DNA of 64,000 nucleotides from Pycnococcus provasolii (taxonomy: Eukaryota > Chlorophyta > Pseudoscourfieldiophyceae > Pseudoscourfieldiales > Pycnococcaceae): NCBI GenBank assembly GCA_938743325.2, contig OW568863.1, positions 868,001 to 932,000 of the forward strand, given 5' to 3'. A program made the position numbers and the translations under genes. The notes below the pieces were generated by a model that worked only from the letters and a program-made list of their open reading frames with translations, did no database searches and had not been told where the DNA came from. Below are positions 1-9,205 of the stretch, piece by piece. Position 1 is the first letter of the stretch; each line of letters starts with the position of its first letter.

Positions 1-573
1 CGGTAGCATGCCCTTGGCAACCGCGATAGCTCCGTACAGAGCCGCTGCTGTTCCAGCGACGACGGCTGCGTCAAGGTAGAACGCTGCGCCGGGAGCGGCG
101 AACGCGATGGGTGGCGTGTTTGCGGTGACATATCCAAGCGCGTGCATGCTCTTCGTCGCCGTTGCGGTGGCGACACCAGCCGCCATGAACGTGACTGTCG
201 CGACGATGGACCTCGGAGACAACCTGCTGATTCCGCACAGTCCGTGTCCGGAGGTGCACCCGTTGCCCATGGCTGTTCCCGCGCCAACGAGCACTCCTGC
301 TACGACCGCCCTCCACACGGGCGCGGCGGCGGCGACGACAACCCACTCAGGCCTCAGTACCGCAATGGCGTTTCCTGCTAACACAAGCCCGGCGACAAAC
401 GCGCCGTTGGTCGCCTTTTGGCTTTTCAAGATGAGTCCCTTGACCGTTCCTGAGATGCCGGTAACTTTTCCGAGCAGAGCCATTTTCCCCGTGACCGCGG
501 TCGCGAGTACGAGTCCACCTAGTGATGCTTGTATCGGCGTGAATGCGAGAAGCGGGTGAGACGTCACCCCCAT
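1..573 (-). CDS. YeeE/YedE-family (sulphur transport) membrane protein, 3' end beyond window
   Basis: The minus strand is open from an ATG at 573 to the window edge (191 codons visible, no stop reached). The product is very hydrophobic, with several Ala/Val/Gly-rich membrane segments. It carries the family signature GNGCTSGHGLCG followed by ISRLSPRS near residues 110-130, which is diagnostic of the YeeE/YedE (sulf_transp) family. Bacterial members move thiosulfate or related sulphur compounds across the membrane; that role is inferred here. The frame stays open upstream of the ATG through an Asn run to about 880 without another Met, so a longer or spliced N-terminus is possible. The gene is divergent from nothing visible; POP1 lies upstream in the same orientation. 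Confidence 0.8.
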   Translation of the reverse strand, partial: MGVTSHPLLAFTPIQASLGGLVLATAVTGKMALLGKVTGISGTVKGLILKSQKATNGAFVAGLVLAGNAIAVLRPEWVVVAAAAPVWRAVVAGVLVGAGTAMGNGCTSGHGLCGISRLSPRSIVATVTFMAAGVATATATKSMHALGYVTANTPPIAFAAPGAAFYLDAAVVAGTAAALYGAIAVAKGMLP

Positions 574-1210
574 GATGCAGTTGTTGTTGTTGTTGTTGGC
601 CACAAGAGCAAGAGCAACAGGAGGAGGAGAGACGACACAAGAAGATGAGGCAAGAGGAGCAAACGCAGAATGAGATTCAGATTGTGAATGAGACACACCA
701 CGAGAAGCACGAGAGTCACCACAAGTAACACACAAACAACCACCACGGAACAGTGACAGGAAAGAAAAACGAAGCGACACGCATACACAATCACAATCAC
801 AATATGCACCACTAGTACTACGGATACCACTATGTAGGCAAGCGTGAACACGTGGACGTAACTTCCCGATGAAAAAACTACTTTACAAAAACTGTCGCAA
901 GAATATGTCGTGATCGATTGATCGATTGATCACATGCAAGCTTTTTATAAAAGAGGGGCTTCAGAGATGGCGACACATCACAGGGATTTGGATCAGTATC
1001 TGCCGGTGTATGAGAATTCTCAGGCACATTAGTGGGAAGTTCAGATCAGGGGGGCGATCACCTTCGGGCTGTCGGGGAGAACAACGAGCTTGTCGCCAAC
1101 AAGGCAAGCTTCGATACACTATCCTATAAGGTTACATACGGCTACATACAGGTCTCGCACATCTTTCAAAACTTTACAATACCCTACGATAGGTTCATGT
1201 CACACAACCT
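574..1210. other. intergenic spacer
   Basis: No credible gene was seen. The spacer holds a run of GTT/CAA triplets next to the YeeE start, a short GATCGATT tandem near 912-930 and one TACAGTA heptamer at 1223-1229 just inside the end of the neighbouring gene. Reading frames here are short and low in complexity. Confidence 0.5.
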
Positions 1211-3184
1211 TCAATCACACACTACAGTACTTCGAGATACAGATACCACGTACACGCGACTGTCACGCGCGTGCATCGTTCCGTGCGCCGGCAACGCATC
1301 CACGCGCAGAAAAGCGTGCGCCGATGCCCCCGCAACGCCAGGAGGGGCGGGCGTAGTCACCACGCCCACGGGAACGGCGTCGTGGAGAAGAATCGTCCCA
1401 CGACGAGGACGGCCGCGTCCGACGGCGCGAACCTCCGCACGCACATACGTGCTCGCCGGCTCCTTGACACGTGCGTCCACATCCTTGAGGCGCCACGCCT
1501 TCTTCTTCTTCTTCTCGCCAACACGCCGTTCCTTCCTTGGCCAATCGCAGATGCGCATGTCGCCATCCGCCATTAGCAGCGACGACGGAGGATCGCCCAC
1601 CGGCGGCTGGCCACGAAGAAGCACGCGCTCCGCCACTGCGCACGCAGCATTAGCCAGCGCACTCTCCGGATAGTCGAAGGGCCAAACGCGTCCTCTCGAA
1701 AGGCGAGCTGCCCAAAGACGCTCACGCGCACCCACCAGACGGCACTGCCCACGCCGCACAAGCGCCAGCAGCATAGCACTTGCATCTGCGCGCGAACACA
1801 CGCCCGCGAGGCTGCCATCACCCGTGCGTACGACCAATAGGGGCACCGGCGCCGGATCGTTGGTATCATCTGCTGACGGACCGATGCCTTCGAGCAGGCG
1901 CGCACGCTTCGCCGAGCGGCGCACGGCATGCGATGCCGCCGCCTCGCCGCGAACGGTCACGAGCGGGTGCATCTGCGTTCGAGGCGGCGGCGCCGGATCT
2001 TCGTCGTCGTTATCGTCTTGCACGCTGCGCAGCATTGCCGCGGGCGCTTTGGATGAGCTCGGCGCACTCCAGCATATCGATTCAGCTTCGCACGGTTCGC
2101 TCGAGCGCGGCAGGCGAGGATCGCACACGGTCATGGCAGCGAGTGCGCCGACGTCGCCGCGTGCGAATCGCCACGCAACGCGCGCTCTTCGCCACGCCTT
2201 TTTGCCAAGCACCTCAATGCGTGCGAGGTCGCGCCGTGCGCAGGCACGTGCGCGTACCGGCGCGACGTCGATGCCCTGTGCGGCCCGTTGCAACGCTACG
2301 AGCGCGCTCTCCGCCGCACCAGGGGGTATCCAGATCCACGCGCGGCGCCTGCGCAGTCCTCGTGCGAAACAAGCCACGCGTGCGGGCACCTTTCCCGCAT
2401 TGCCAGGCAGCGCCATCGTCGCGTCGCGCTCCATGTCCGTGGCTGGTGACCACCACTGTCCACATCGGCTGCGCTGCAGTAGAGGCTGTGCATTCACATG
2501 TCCAAAGGCAAATCGCAGTGCCTGTGCCATGGCAACATCCGCGCGCCTGCCAGCTTGTGCGCCGTCCGCTGACGGCGCGTCAACGTCGAGCTGCAGGCAG
2601 GTGGTGTAGCTCGCATCGTGAGCGACGGCGCCGTTCGCGAGCGTGCGAGCGAGCGCGCGTCCGCCACGCGCTCGTCCGCCCGTGCCGGCGGCGACGACGT
2701 ACGGCGCGGCGATTGTGCCGTCCATTGGGAGCCGAGCGGCTAAGTAGATGTGCGATTCAAGACGCAGCACGCGCTGTGGCGGGCGGAGTGCCTGCATCCT
2801 CCAGAGCGCACGCAGCAGCGCGCGCCGTCGTCGCGCGCGTCGCGCCACCGCGGCGACAGCCGCCGCCCACGTTTGCCCTTTCCCCTTGACGACGACGGTC
2901 GGCATGCTGCGCTGTCCGCTTGTTTGCGCGTACACTTTCCGCGTCATTTTGTATTTCCTAAGTTTGTTGATTTTGGAGGGCACGTGTGCGCCCGCTCGTC
3001 TCTGCGCTGCACGCGAGACTGCGTGAGCGGTCCACTTCGATTGTTCTTCGATTGTTCCCTCCTTCACATACTGATGCTGATCCCGTTCAGCGCACAGGGT
3101 AACATCCCCAAGTCGCGCACGAAAATAGCTCAGCGGGTACACGACCGGTTGAGCTCGTGTATCTCCTCCTCTCGAAGAAGACAT
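1211..3184 (-). CDS. POP1: POP1, protein subunit of RNase P / RNase MRP
   Basis: A basic protein of about 657 aa from the ATG at 3184. From memory of human POP1, three stretches line up in order: LRLESHIYLAARL near residue 140 (the LETHIWHAKRF region), HDASYTTCLQL near 190 (the DLSYYCCLEL region) and RRAWIWIPPG near 280 (the RQLWIWLHP region). The tail, with a WPFDYPES block and a GVVTTPAP block, fits the POPLD and C-terminal parts. POP1 is the large scaffold protein of nuclear RNase P (pre-tRNA 5' processing) and RNase MRP (rRNA processing). The N-terminal RRRAMSH-like motif was not found, so the first exon or start is uncertain; ATGs at 3247, 3184 and 2947 are all possible. Confidence 0.8.
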   Translation of the reverse strand: MSSSRGGDTRAQPVVYPLSYFRARLGDVTLCAERDQHQYVKEGTIEEQSKWTAHAVSRAAQRRAGAHVPSKINKLRKYKMTRKVYAQTSGQRSMPTVVVKGKGQTWAAAVAAVARRARRRRALLRALWRMQALRPPQRVLRLESHIYLAARLPMDGTIAAPYVVAAGTGGRARGGRALARTLANGAVAHDASYTTCLQLDVDAPSADGAQAGRRADVAMAQALRFAFGHVNAQPLLQRSRCGQWWSPATDMERDATMALPGNAGKVPARVACFARGLRRRRAWIWIPPGAAESALVALQRAAQGIDVAPVRARACARRDLARIEVLGKKAWRRARVAWRFARGDVGALAAMTVCDPRLPRSSEPCEAESICWSAPSSSKAPAAMLRSVQDDNDDEDPAPPPRTQMHPLVTVRGEAAASHAVRRSAKRARLLEGIGPSADDTNDPAPVPLLVVRTGDGSLAGVCSRADASAMLLALVRRGQCRLVGARERLWAARLSRGRVWPFDYPESALANAACAVAERVLLRGQPPVGDPPSSLLMADGDMRICDWPRKERRVGEKKKKKAWRLKDVDARVKEPASTYVRAEVRAVGRGRPRRGTILLHDAVPVGVVTTPAPPGVAGASAHAFLRVDALPAHGTMHARDSRVYVVSVSRSTVVCD

Positions 3185-3247
3185 GGTAAAGATTATGGAT
3201 GGAGCCACACAATATAAAATAGATAAAAAAAAAGAACAGAATCGCAA

Positions 3248-3582
3248 ATGGCAAAAGGCGTCCTATCGTAGGGTGGTAGAGGGGGTGGTAGACGAGACTT
3301 TTAAAACCCGAACCGGTAACCCTAACCCAAACCCCTAACCTCCCAAACCCTAATCGCCGGGGTCATCTTATCCACAGACGTTCTTCTTCTCTGTCTGAAA
3401 AAGTCGTTTTTATCCCGTGGGATTTTCCCGAGTATTCCATTTTCCACTTCCATTCACTGGGTTGCGAATATTCCAAGTGCCAATACTTGTTTGTTTTTTC
3501 AACGCTCACCTGTGGCAGCTCTCAGGTGTGTCTCTCTCTCCTGTGTTGTGAATAATCTTATTCAGTGTGAATAATCTGAATC
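3248..3582. other. intergenic spacer with degenerate telomere-like repeat
   Basis: The spacer lies between two divergently transcribed genes and probably holds both promoters. At about 3318-3357 it carries degenerate CCCTAA/CCCAAA units. The 80 bases before the next start are T-rich with CT dinucleotide runs. No gene was seen. Confidence 0.6.
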
Positions 3583-4239
3583 ATGGGTGCGTCGTACAGT
3601 GTGACGCAACGCCAAACCATCGACCGCGACGGACCGTTCGGCGACGAAGAAGGAAGAGACTGGCTGAACGGTGCCCTGAACCCTGTTCCTGCCATCAAAC
3701 AAACGGACAAGTGGTTCGAATACAAATCGCCGTACCAAGATAAAGGGTCGCGATATCTACCCGATGGAAAGGCGCCCACGTGGTGGCAAGACCCGTCAGA
3801 ACCGCTCATGCAGGCGTCGCCAGAAGAATACCTGGAACGCTTTGAAAGGTCCGAGTTTTTGGACATTGAACAACTCGACGAAATGTTCATGGGACCGAAC
3901 AGCGGTATAGACGAACGAGGACTGTGGCTCAAGGGCGAGTTTGACGGGTACTCGTACTTCAAGGACGAGATTCCTGACACGCTGCAGTTAGAATTCGACG
4001 AGAGAGTCAGGGTCTACAAAGCTCAGAAGGAAGCTGAGTCTGACGGTGCAGACGGTGGCGCAGGACCAGCCTCGGGAACCAGCGCGAGCGCGTTCGCGAC
4101 AAACACCGCACGACGTTACCGCACAGCGGCACGGCGGCAAGCCGGCGGCGGCTTGCACGTAAGCGGGAAGTCGCGCGTCGCGCCGAGGACGCGTGCGACT
4201 CGCGTGCGTGGCGGCGGCCATACCCGTGTTTGGATGTAA
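3583..4239 (+). CDS. unknown protein with N-myristoylation-type start
   Basis: A 218-aa frame with a clean ATG. It begins MGASYS, so Gly2 and Ser6 fit an N-myristoylation signal (inference). Residues 1-150 are acidic and aromatic-rich (DKWFEYKSPYQDKG, PTWWQDPSEP, GLWLKGEFDGYSYFKDEIPD) and look like real coding sequence. The last 60 residues are Arg/Gly-rich and low in complexity, so the true C-terminus could differ if an intron is present. I do not recognise the family. The upstream neighbour POP1 is divergent; the downstream neighbour is a tandem unknown membrane protein. Confidence 0.6.
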   Translation: MGASYSVTQRQTIDRDGPFGDEEGRDWLNGALNPVPAIKQTDKWFEYKSPYQDKGSRYLPDGKAPTWWQDPSEPLMQASPEEYLERFERSEFLDIEQLDEMFMGPNSGIDERGLWLKGEFDGYSYFKDEIPDTLQLEFDERVRVYKAQKEAESDGADGGAGPASGTSASAFATNTARRYRTAARRQAGGGLHVSGKSRVAPRTRATRVRGGGHTRVWM

Positions 4240-4558
4240 GCACTGTAAGGCCTGTTTCATACCACCAACAAAAGCTGAAATTAAAGGGAAACAAACATAA
4301 AAAAAGGCAGCAGGAAGTAGCACAACGACCTACTGTATACCACTTTATCAACCCACTAGGAGGGGTGGTCGGAACTAACCTTAGGAGAGGAATGGTTACC
4401 AATTCATGCCGCATCGCGCACTCTCTCTCCCATCCCTTTTATGCGGTCCTGAGCAGCTTGCTCTCCTGACCCGATTGCGACGATTGCGATTTCCCAACTA
4501 CCGCACACCTACTAGCTAGCCATAGCCATCCGAGTTGGTTGGTCGGTGCGAGTGCGTG
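4240..4558. other. intergenic spacer
   Basis: A 3'/5' spacer between two tandem plus-strand genes. It holds a TACTGTA heptamer at 4331-4337 and an AGGAGGGG-containing stretch near 4360. No gene or RNA was recognised. Confidence 0.45.
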
Positions 4559-5674
4559 ATGTTCAGCAGCTGGGGACGATCGCAGGCCGCGCCGCCTCCA
4601 GTCGCGGCCAGGCTGCAGCGCGACGCACGCAGGCGAAATGAAGAGGCGAGACGGCGAAACCTCGCGATGCTTGCACGTGCCAACCCGTTCGTGGGGTGGA
4701 CTTCCAAAACGACGTCTTCGACTTCGACGACGCCAGGTGTGAGCGGAGAGCAGCTTGCGTCGAGCCGGCGAAGATTACCAGTCGTACTAACGCTCATCTT
4801 AGGGCTGATATTCGGCGCGGCCGCCGTCGCGGTGGCCTTCCACTCGCGGTCTCAGAGCGAGACCACGCCGCAGATGGCACGCGCCAAGGCGACAAAAAAG
4901 GGGGCGAAGGGTGGCATTTCGTCGCCGCTCGCGTCGCGGCTTGAGCAAAAACACCGCAAGAACGTCGAGCGTATGCAGGTGGAAGGCACGCGCTCAAACG
5001 AGCAGGAGCAGGAGCCTGAGCCTGGGTGGGCACACGTCGGCGCGTCACCGCCGCCGCCTCCGATACCTTCCGAGGCGGCGACGGATAGCGGGTACAGCTC
5101 GGACCCGGACCGCGCGACAGCCATCCTGTACAGTCCTCCGTCCCCGCCGCCCGCCCCTGACAGCTTGCTGGAGCTAGAGCGGACGCTCTCGACCATGCAG
5201 AGCCAGAGTGCGCGACTGAAGAAGTTCCAGGAGGGTGCTGTGCGTACGCACACGCGGCGCGGACCGTCGACCAGCAATGCGATTCACCGTCAAGTAGCGG
5301 GTCGTATTCGATCGAATGAGGCTGCGACTCGCTCTGTGGCGGTGGCACACGCACAGCAGAAGATCTTCACGTTGCCTCACCGCCGTCGCGAGTCGTGGGC
5401 GCATCGCCAGGTTCGCCTTCAGGGCGGTGATGCGACGATAGAGGCGCATCACCACATCTCCGGCCGTCCTAAGGCGCACGACTTCCGCCGCGTGACGGAG
5501 GGCAAGTGGGCTGTTTACAGCGCGACACACGGGAGCCGAAAAGCGCACGCGAGCGGCACGCGTCCGGATGCGCATGCGCACATGGATGTGGATGATAGGC
5601 ACCCGCTTGCGCGTCGCAGTCGTAAGACGTACATGGGCTGCGGTCCCGTGCACCACCGCCTGGGCAAGTGCTGA
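4559..5674 (+). CDS. unknown single-pass membrane protein
   Basis: About 371 aa from the first in-frame ATG (MFSSWGRSQ). An Arg-rich amphipathic N-terminus precedes one clear transmembrane segment near residues 80-100 (VVLTLILGLIFGAAAVAVAF). A Pro/Ser-rich disordered middle (about 110-200) and a basic, His-rich C-terminal domain of about 150 residues follow. The topology suggests a type II anchor with the C-terminal domain on the far side of a membrane; this is inference. I do not recognise the C-terminal domain, which ends in GPVHHRLGKC. Codon use and GC match neighbours. Confidence 0.6.
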   Translation: MFSSWGRSQAAPPPVAARLQRDARRRNEEARRRNLAMLARANPFVGWTSKTTSSTSTTPGVSGEQLASSRRRLPVVLTLILGLIFGAAAVAVAFHSRSQSETTPQMARAKATKKGAKGGISSPLASRLEQKHRKNVERMQVEGTRSNEQEQEPEPGWAHVGASPPPPPIPSEAATDSGYSSDPDRATAILYSPPSPPPAPDSLLELERTLSTMQSQSARLKKFQEGAVRTHTRRGPSTSNAIHRQVAGRIRSNEAATRSVAVAHAQQKIFTLPHRRRESWAHRQVRLQGGDATIEAHHHISGRPKAHDFRRVTEGKWAVYSATHGSRKAHASGTRPDAHAHMDVDDRHPLARRSRKTYMGCGPVHHRLGKC

Positions 5675-6231
5675 CATCTGACTCGGTAGTTGCGTATCTA
5701 TGCGTACATAGTCTAAGAACTGCGGCAGTCTCTCTCTGCTCTTTGTTGCAAAATTATTTCAAATCTAAAGTGCCGGCTGCGTGCTTGCGTATTATCGTAT
5801 CTTCTGTAACTCTAACATATCAATCAGACACAACATCGCCACTACATAGTCTATCCATAACTTCGTGGTACGGATGGATAAGACAGCAGATAAATTTAGG
5901 GATAGACCGTGGCGACGAAGCCTTAAGGTACCGTACTACATTTTTCAATTTGGTATACTTACAGTTTTTTCGTGATCGTGATGAAAGCAACACCCACCCA
6001 GTCACCGGCCGGCTCTTGTCTTGAAAGCTTCTTGCTCTTTTCACGACCCGACCCCCGGGGGATTACTCGACCAACCTTCCCAACCTCCTCCCCGGGGTAC
6101 GGGTTAGGGTTTCCGATCCAGCTCCTCCTAAACTAGGGTTAGGAAGTACTATTTTAGGTGGGTGACCGTCGCCCTGCCCCCCTGCCCCCGGGGCGACTGG
6201 CGGCGCCTTTTCATTTCGCTCGCTCGCTCGG
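5675..6231. other. intergenic spacer, AT-rich, with telomere-like units at its end
   Basis: This spacer is noticeably AT-richer than the flanking genes. It holds TAGTCTA at 5709-5715 and 5847-5853. Single GGGTTAGGG-type units at about 6102-6113 and 6134-6142 lie just before the FCF1 gene. No coding frame looks real. Confidence 0.5.
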
Positions 6232-6915
6232 ATGGGCAAGGCCAAGAAGACGCGCAAGTTCGCGGAGGTGAAGCGCGTGATTAGCCGCCGCGACGCGCTC
6301 GCGTCCGCCGCAGCCTCCTCCAATCCGCGCAACCCGAACTCCGTCACCTCCGTCACCGCACGGCGCACCGCCGCACACCTCGCGTCCCGCAAGGGGGCGT
6401 CGTCTGGTTTGGGGGCTGGAGCGGAAGCTGGCGCTGGAGGGGACGTGCGTCGGGTCGCCTCGACGCCTGCGTCCATGTTCTTCCGGCACAACACGGCACT
6501 GGGCCCGCCGTACCAAATCATCGTGGACACAAACTTCATCAACTTTTCGATTCGCAATAAGCTGGACATCGTGCAGGCGGCGATGGACTGCCTGTGCGCG
6601 CAGGTGACCATATGCGTGCCCGAGCCTGTCATTGCAGAGCTTGAGAAGCTGGGGCAGAAGTACAGGCTCGCGCTGCGTACCGCGAAGGACCCGCGCTTCG
6701 AGCGCCTTCCTGCCGTGACGAAGGGTAACTACGCCGACGACGACATTGTCGAGCGCGTCACGCAGCACCGGTGCTACATTGTCGCGACGTGCGACCGTGA
6801 GTTGCGGCGGAGGATGCGCAAAATTGTCGGCGTGCCCATCATGTACATAAAGAGCCACAGGTTCTCCATAGAGCGCCTCCCAGAGGCGACACTAGGCAAT
6901 GCGCCAGCGATGTAA
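6232..6915 (+). CDS. FCF1: FCF1/UTP24, PIN-domain nuclease of the small-subunit processome
   Basis: A 227-aa protein with the hallmark start MGKAKKTRKFAEVKR and a PIN domain from about residue 95. Acidic catalytic residues are visible in IIVDTNFINF, in the ADDDIVERV block and in IVATCDRELRRR. The C-terminal YIKSHRFSIERLPEATLG is typical of FCF1. The enzyme cleaves pre-18S rRNA in the nucleolus at early processing sites. The length is slightly above the usual size of about 190-200 aa because of an Ala/Gly-rich insert near residues 55-80. Start choice is secure because the conserved N-terminus begins at this ATG. Confidence 0.95.
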   Translation: MGKAKKTRKFAEVKRVISRRDALASAAASSNPRNPNSVTSVTARRTAAHLASRKGASSGLGAGAEAGAGGDVRRVASTPASMFFRHNTALGPPYQIIVDTNFINFSIRNKLDIVQAAMDCLCAQVTICVPEPVIAELEKLGQKYRLALRTAKDPRFERLPAVTKGNYADDDIVERVTQHRCYIVATCDRELRRRMRKIVGVPIMYIKSHRFSIERLPEATLGNAPAM

Positions 6916-7046
6916 ACGACGATAATCGTGTTGTGTGTTTGTTTTCTCAAATGTTTTCCTCTTCTTTACACCTTTCCCGACCAAGTGTGTTTTTGTTTGT
7001 TTTTTGTTGTCCTGCGGCAGAAACGACGACTTTGTTCTCTGTACGT

Positions 7047-7562
7047 CTAGTTGTTGTAGTTGATGCCGTTCTCGTCGCATATCGCCTTGATCTGTGCGTT
7101 TTGTGTGTGAAAGAGGGTATGGAAGGCGGAATATCCCAGAGTGAGTACCACGAGTTGTTGAGTCGCGTTTCTCATGTGCGCACACGTTTTCGTCGCGTGG
7201 CGTTGTTTCATGCGTACCTTTCCCCACGAACCGTCTGGGATGTCGGACACGTCAATCTTCGCATCTGCGAGCAGTTGGCGCGCCTTCTCTTCTCTCTGGC
7301 GTAGCACGACAGTCCCCACTCCGACCCCTCCCGTCCACACGACGAACGTCGCGAGCACGACCGGGTTGAGTCCCGTCGCGGCGACTGGGTCGGAGAGGAT
7401 GAGCGGAAGCGCGCGCAAAGGCGAAGGGTAAGACGCGCGCAAAGACCGCAGAGGGGTTGCGACGGCATGGTACCTGAGTGTATGTGTCATGGAACGACGA
7501 GCATGACCACCACGAGCACCACGAGCATGACGGACTGACGAGGACGTGGAGGACGCGAGCAT
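7047..7562 (-). CDS. small single-pass membrane protein, probably plastid-targeted, one intron
   Basis: Exon 1 spans 7562-7218 and exon 2 spans 7091-7047. The intron 7217-7092 (126 nt) starts GTACGC and ends CACAG. The spliced product is about 129 aa: an Arg/Ser/Ala-rich leader of about 55 residues that looks like a transit peptide, a hydrophobic segment (PVVLATFVVWTGGVGVGTVV), then a charged helix and the tail GSWGK|IKAICDENGINYNN. The junction restores a continuous compositionally sensible tail, whereas the retained intron codes for an unrelated stretch. The intron is a multiple of three and lacks a stop, so retention would not truncate the protein. I do not recognise the family; a thylakoid or envelope protein is a guess. 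Confidence 0.6.
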   Translation of the reverse strand: MLASSTSSSVRHARGARGGHARRSMTHTLRYHAVATPLRSLRASYPSPLRALPLILSDPVAATGLNPVVLATFVVWTGGVGVGTVVLRQREEKARQLLADAKIDVSDIPDGSWGKVRMKQRHATKTCAHMRNATQQLVVLTLGYSAFHTLFHTQNAQIKAICDENGINYNN

Positions 7563-7917
7563 GACGGTGTTGTCAACTGTTGTTTTTGTGATAAAGTTTA
7601 TTGAGAAATATTTCGTCGTCGCAACAAACGCAAAAAACCAACAAACCCAACCAACCCGGAAATCTATTTTTTTTATCAAGAAAATCTTTTCGGAAATCCG
7701 GAAAAAAAGGTAGGATACCCTAGTTCGGTTAGGGTTAGGGTTAGGGTTAGGGTTAGGGTTAGGGTTAGGGTTAGGGTTAGGGTTAGGGTTAGCATGTTTT
7801 CCTCCCCCCCCCTTCGCTTTTGGTTTTGTTTTTGTTTTTGTTTCGGGGTTCCCATTGGGCTCATCAGGTTGGCCCATTTTGCATTTCACACTCACTTCTC
7901 AAGTGGCGGATTCGTTC
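7563..7917. other. divergent promoter spacer with long telomeric array
   Basis: This spacer lies between divergent genes. It is A/T-rich at 7580-7700, then contains a perfect TTAGGG array (listed separately) and a C-run/T-run at 7800-7850. No gene was seen. Confidence 0.6.
7727..7792 (+). repeat. interstitial telomeric array, (TTAGGG)n
   Basis: About eleven uninterrupted TTAGGG units on the plus strand, the longest telomere-type tract in the window. It sits between two divergent genes far from either window end. Perfect units suggest recent origin or active maintenance. Confidence 0.97.
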
Positions 7918-8985
7918 ATGGCGATGGTTCAGTCTCCAGCAGTGTCTATGGCGCACTCGCAATCGCACTCGCACTCGCAATCGCACTTGTCTTTGCCACG
8001 CAAGCGCGTTGTCGGTTTTAGAGGCGCTTGCCTTAGGTCTCACAGTGGCCTCTGTGTTGCTCACGCCCCTTTTTGTTCTTCCGAAGGTGCTCCGCACATC
8101 CGGTCACGCATCAAGTCCTGCTCACAACACTCTTCATCTTCGGCTGGGCTCTTCGTCTTTGCTGCAAACACTTACTCCACGCTTGCTTTGCACGGGAAAA
8201 AAATTACGCGCAAATCCGTCACGCGAACTCACGCGCAGTCGCCGTCGTCATCTTCCGAGAAGACTGACGAGCAGAAGAAGCAGGGAGGCACGTCGTCGTC
8301 GCCGCCGCCGGCGCACGAACTGAAAGATACGCGAACGCTCGTGGAGGCGGCGCTGTTTGCATCCATGACGGCGCTCGTATTCCACATCAGCACGCTCCTG
8401 CGCATGGAGAGCACGTTCGGCGCGATGTACCCGCTCCCGACAGTCCTGGCGAGCGTGCGGCACGGCGCACGCGGGTGCCTGCTGACCGTGTGCATCGCGA
8501 CTGTGCTCCTCGTCACGCTCGCCGGACCCGTGAGAACGGCGAGCTTCGTGCTGATGCACGGCACCGTCGGTGTGGCAGCAGGCTTGAGCTACGCGTCTGG
8601 GCTGGCTTGGACGCCCGCAATCTTCGTGACGGCGATCGCACGCACGCTCGGCGCGATCGGCACGGTGGTTCTCAGCAGCGCCATCATGGGCGAGAATTTG
8701 TTCGTGATCGTCGCGAGTCAGGCGTACGCGCTCGTGGACGCCGCGCTGGGTGCATTTAATGCCCAGGCGAGTCCGAGCTTGAGCTCGATCGCCGTCGGCA
8801 CGTTGTGTTTGATATTCACCAACTGCGTCGTGTACACATTCTTGCTGTTTGTGCTGTATGGGCTAGTTGTGCGCACCGTGTTAGCGGGCGGCGTGACGAG
8901 TAACGTCGGGCGCACGCTTCGTCTTCCTCGAAGGATCCAGCGCATCTTTCCGGACACGAACCACGTGCCTAGTACACTGGCATGA
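7918..8985 (+). CDS. DUF2232-type multi-pass membrane protein, probably plastid
   Basis: About 355 aa from the ATG of MAMVQSPAV. The first 130 residues are Ser/His/Thr-rich and resemble a transit peptide plus linker. From about residue 140 there are several hydrophobic helices, including LVEAALFASMTALVFHISTL and GCLLTVCIATVLLVTLAGPV. The pattern of an N-terminal helix followed by PLPTVLASVRHG and HGTVGVAAGLSYASGL resembles the DUF2232 (YybS-like) integral membrane family found in cyanobacteria and plastids. The family's function is not established. A short basic tail (RLPRRIQRIFPD) ends the protein. The assignment rests on remembered family pattern, not a search. Confidence 0.6.
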   Translation: MAMVQSPAVSMAHSQSHSHSQSHLSLPRKRVVGFRGACLRSHSGLCVAHAPFCSSEGAPHIRSRIKSCSQHSSSSAGLFVFAANTYSTLALHGKKITRKSVTRTHAQSPSSSSEKTDEQKKQGGTSSSPPPAHELKDTRTLVEAALFASMTALVFHISTLLRMESTFGAMYPLPTVLASVRHGARGCLLTVCIATVLLVTLAGPVRTASFVLMHGTVGVAAGLSYASGLAWTPAIFVTAIARTLGAIGTVVLSSAIMGENLFVIVASQAYALVDAALGAFNAQASPSLSSIAVGTLCLIFTNCVVYTFLLFVLYGLVVRTVLAGGVTSNVGRTLRLPRRIQRIFPDTNHVPSTLA

Positions 8986-9205
8986 TAATACATGTATGTA
9001 CGGTACCTGTAACAACAAAACAAAGTCCGAGACGCCATGGATTGATGATTCGGGTTTCGAGCCTCCATCGAGTTGAGTTGTTGAGTTGGGGGATTCGTTG
9101 TCTGCCCATTGCCCTGTTGTTGACAGTTGTTGTTGTTCTCGCCCCCCCCCTCGGCCTGCCCGATTTTATTTTTTAACATCCATCCATCCAGCCTGCGAGC
9201 CAGCA

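Noticed and set aside
1780-2889. Arg-rich plus frames of 260-370 codons
   Set aside because: GC-rich antisense of POP1 with Arg/Ala bias and no conserved blocks.
7793-7917. Telomere-coded Asn-Pro or Leu-Thr repeat peptides as protein N-termini
   Set aside because: Frames through (TTAGGG)n have no stop in some phases and inflate frames; this is not evidence of coding.
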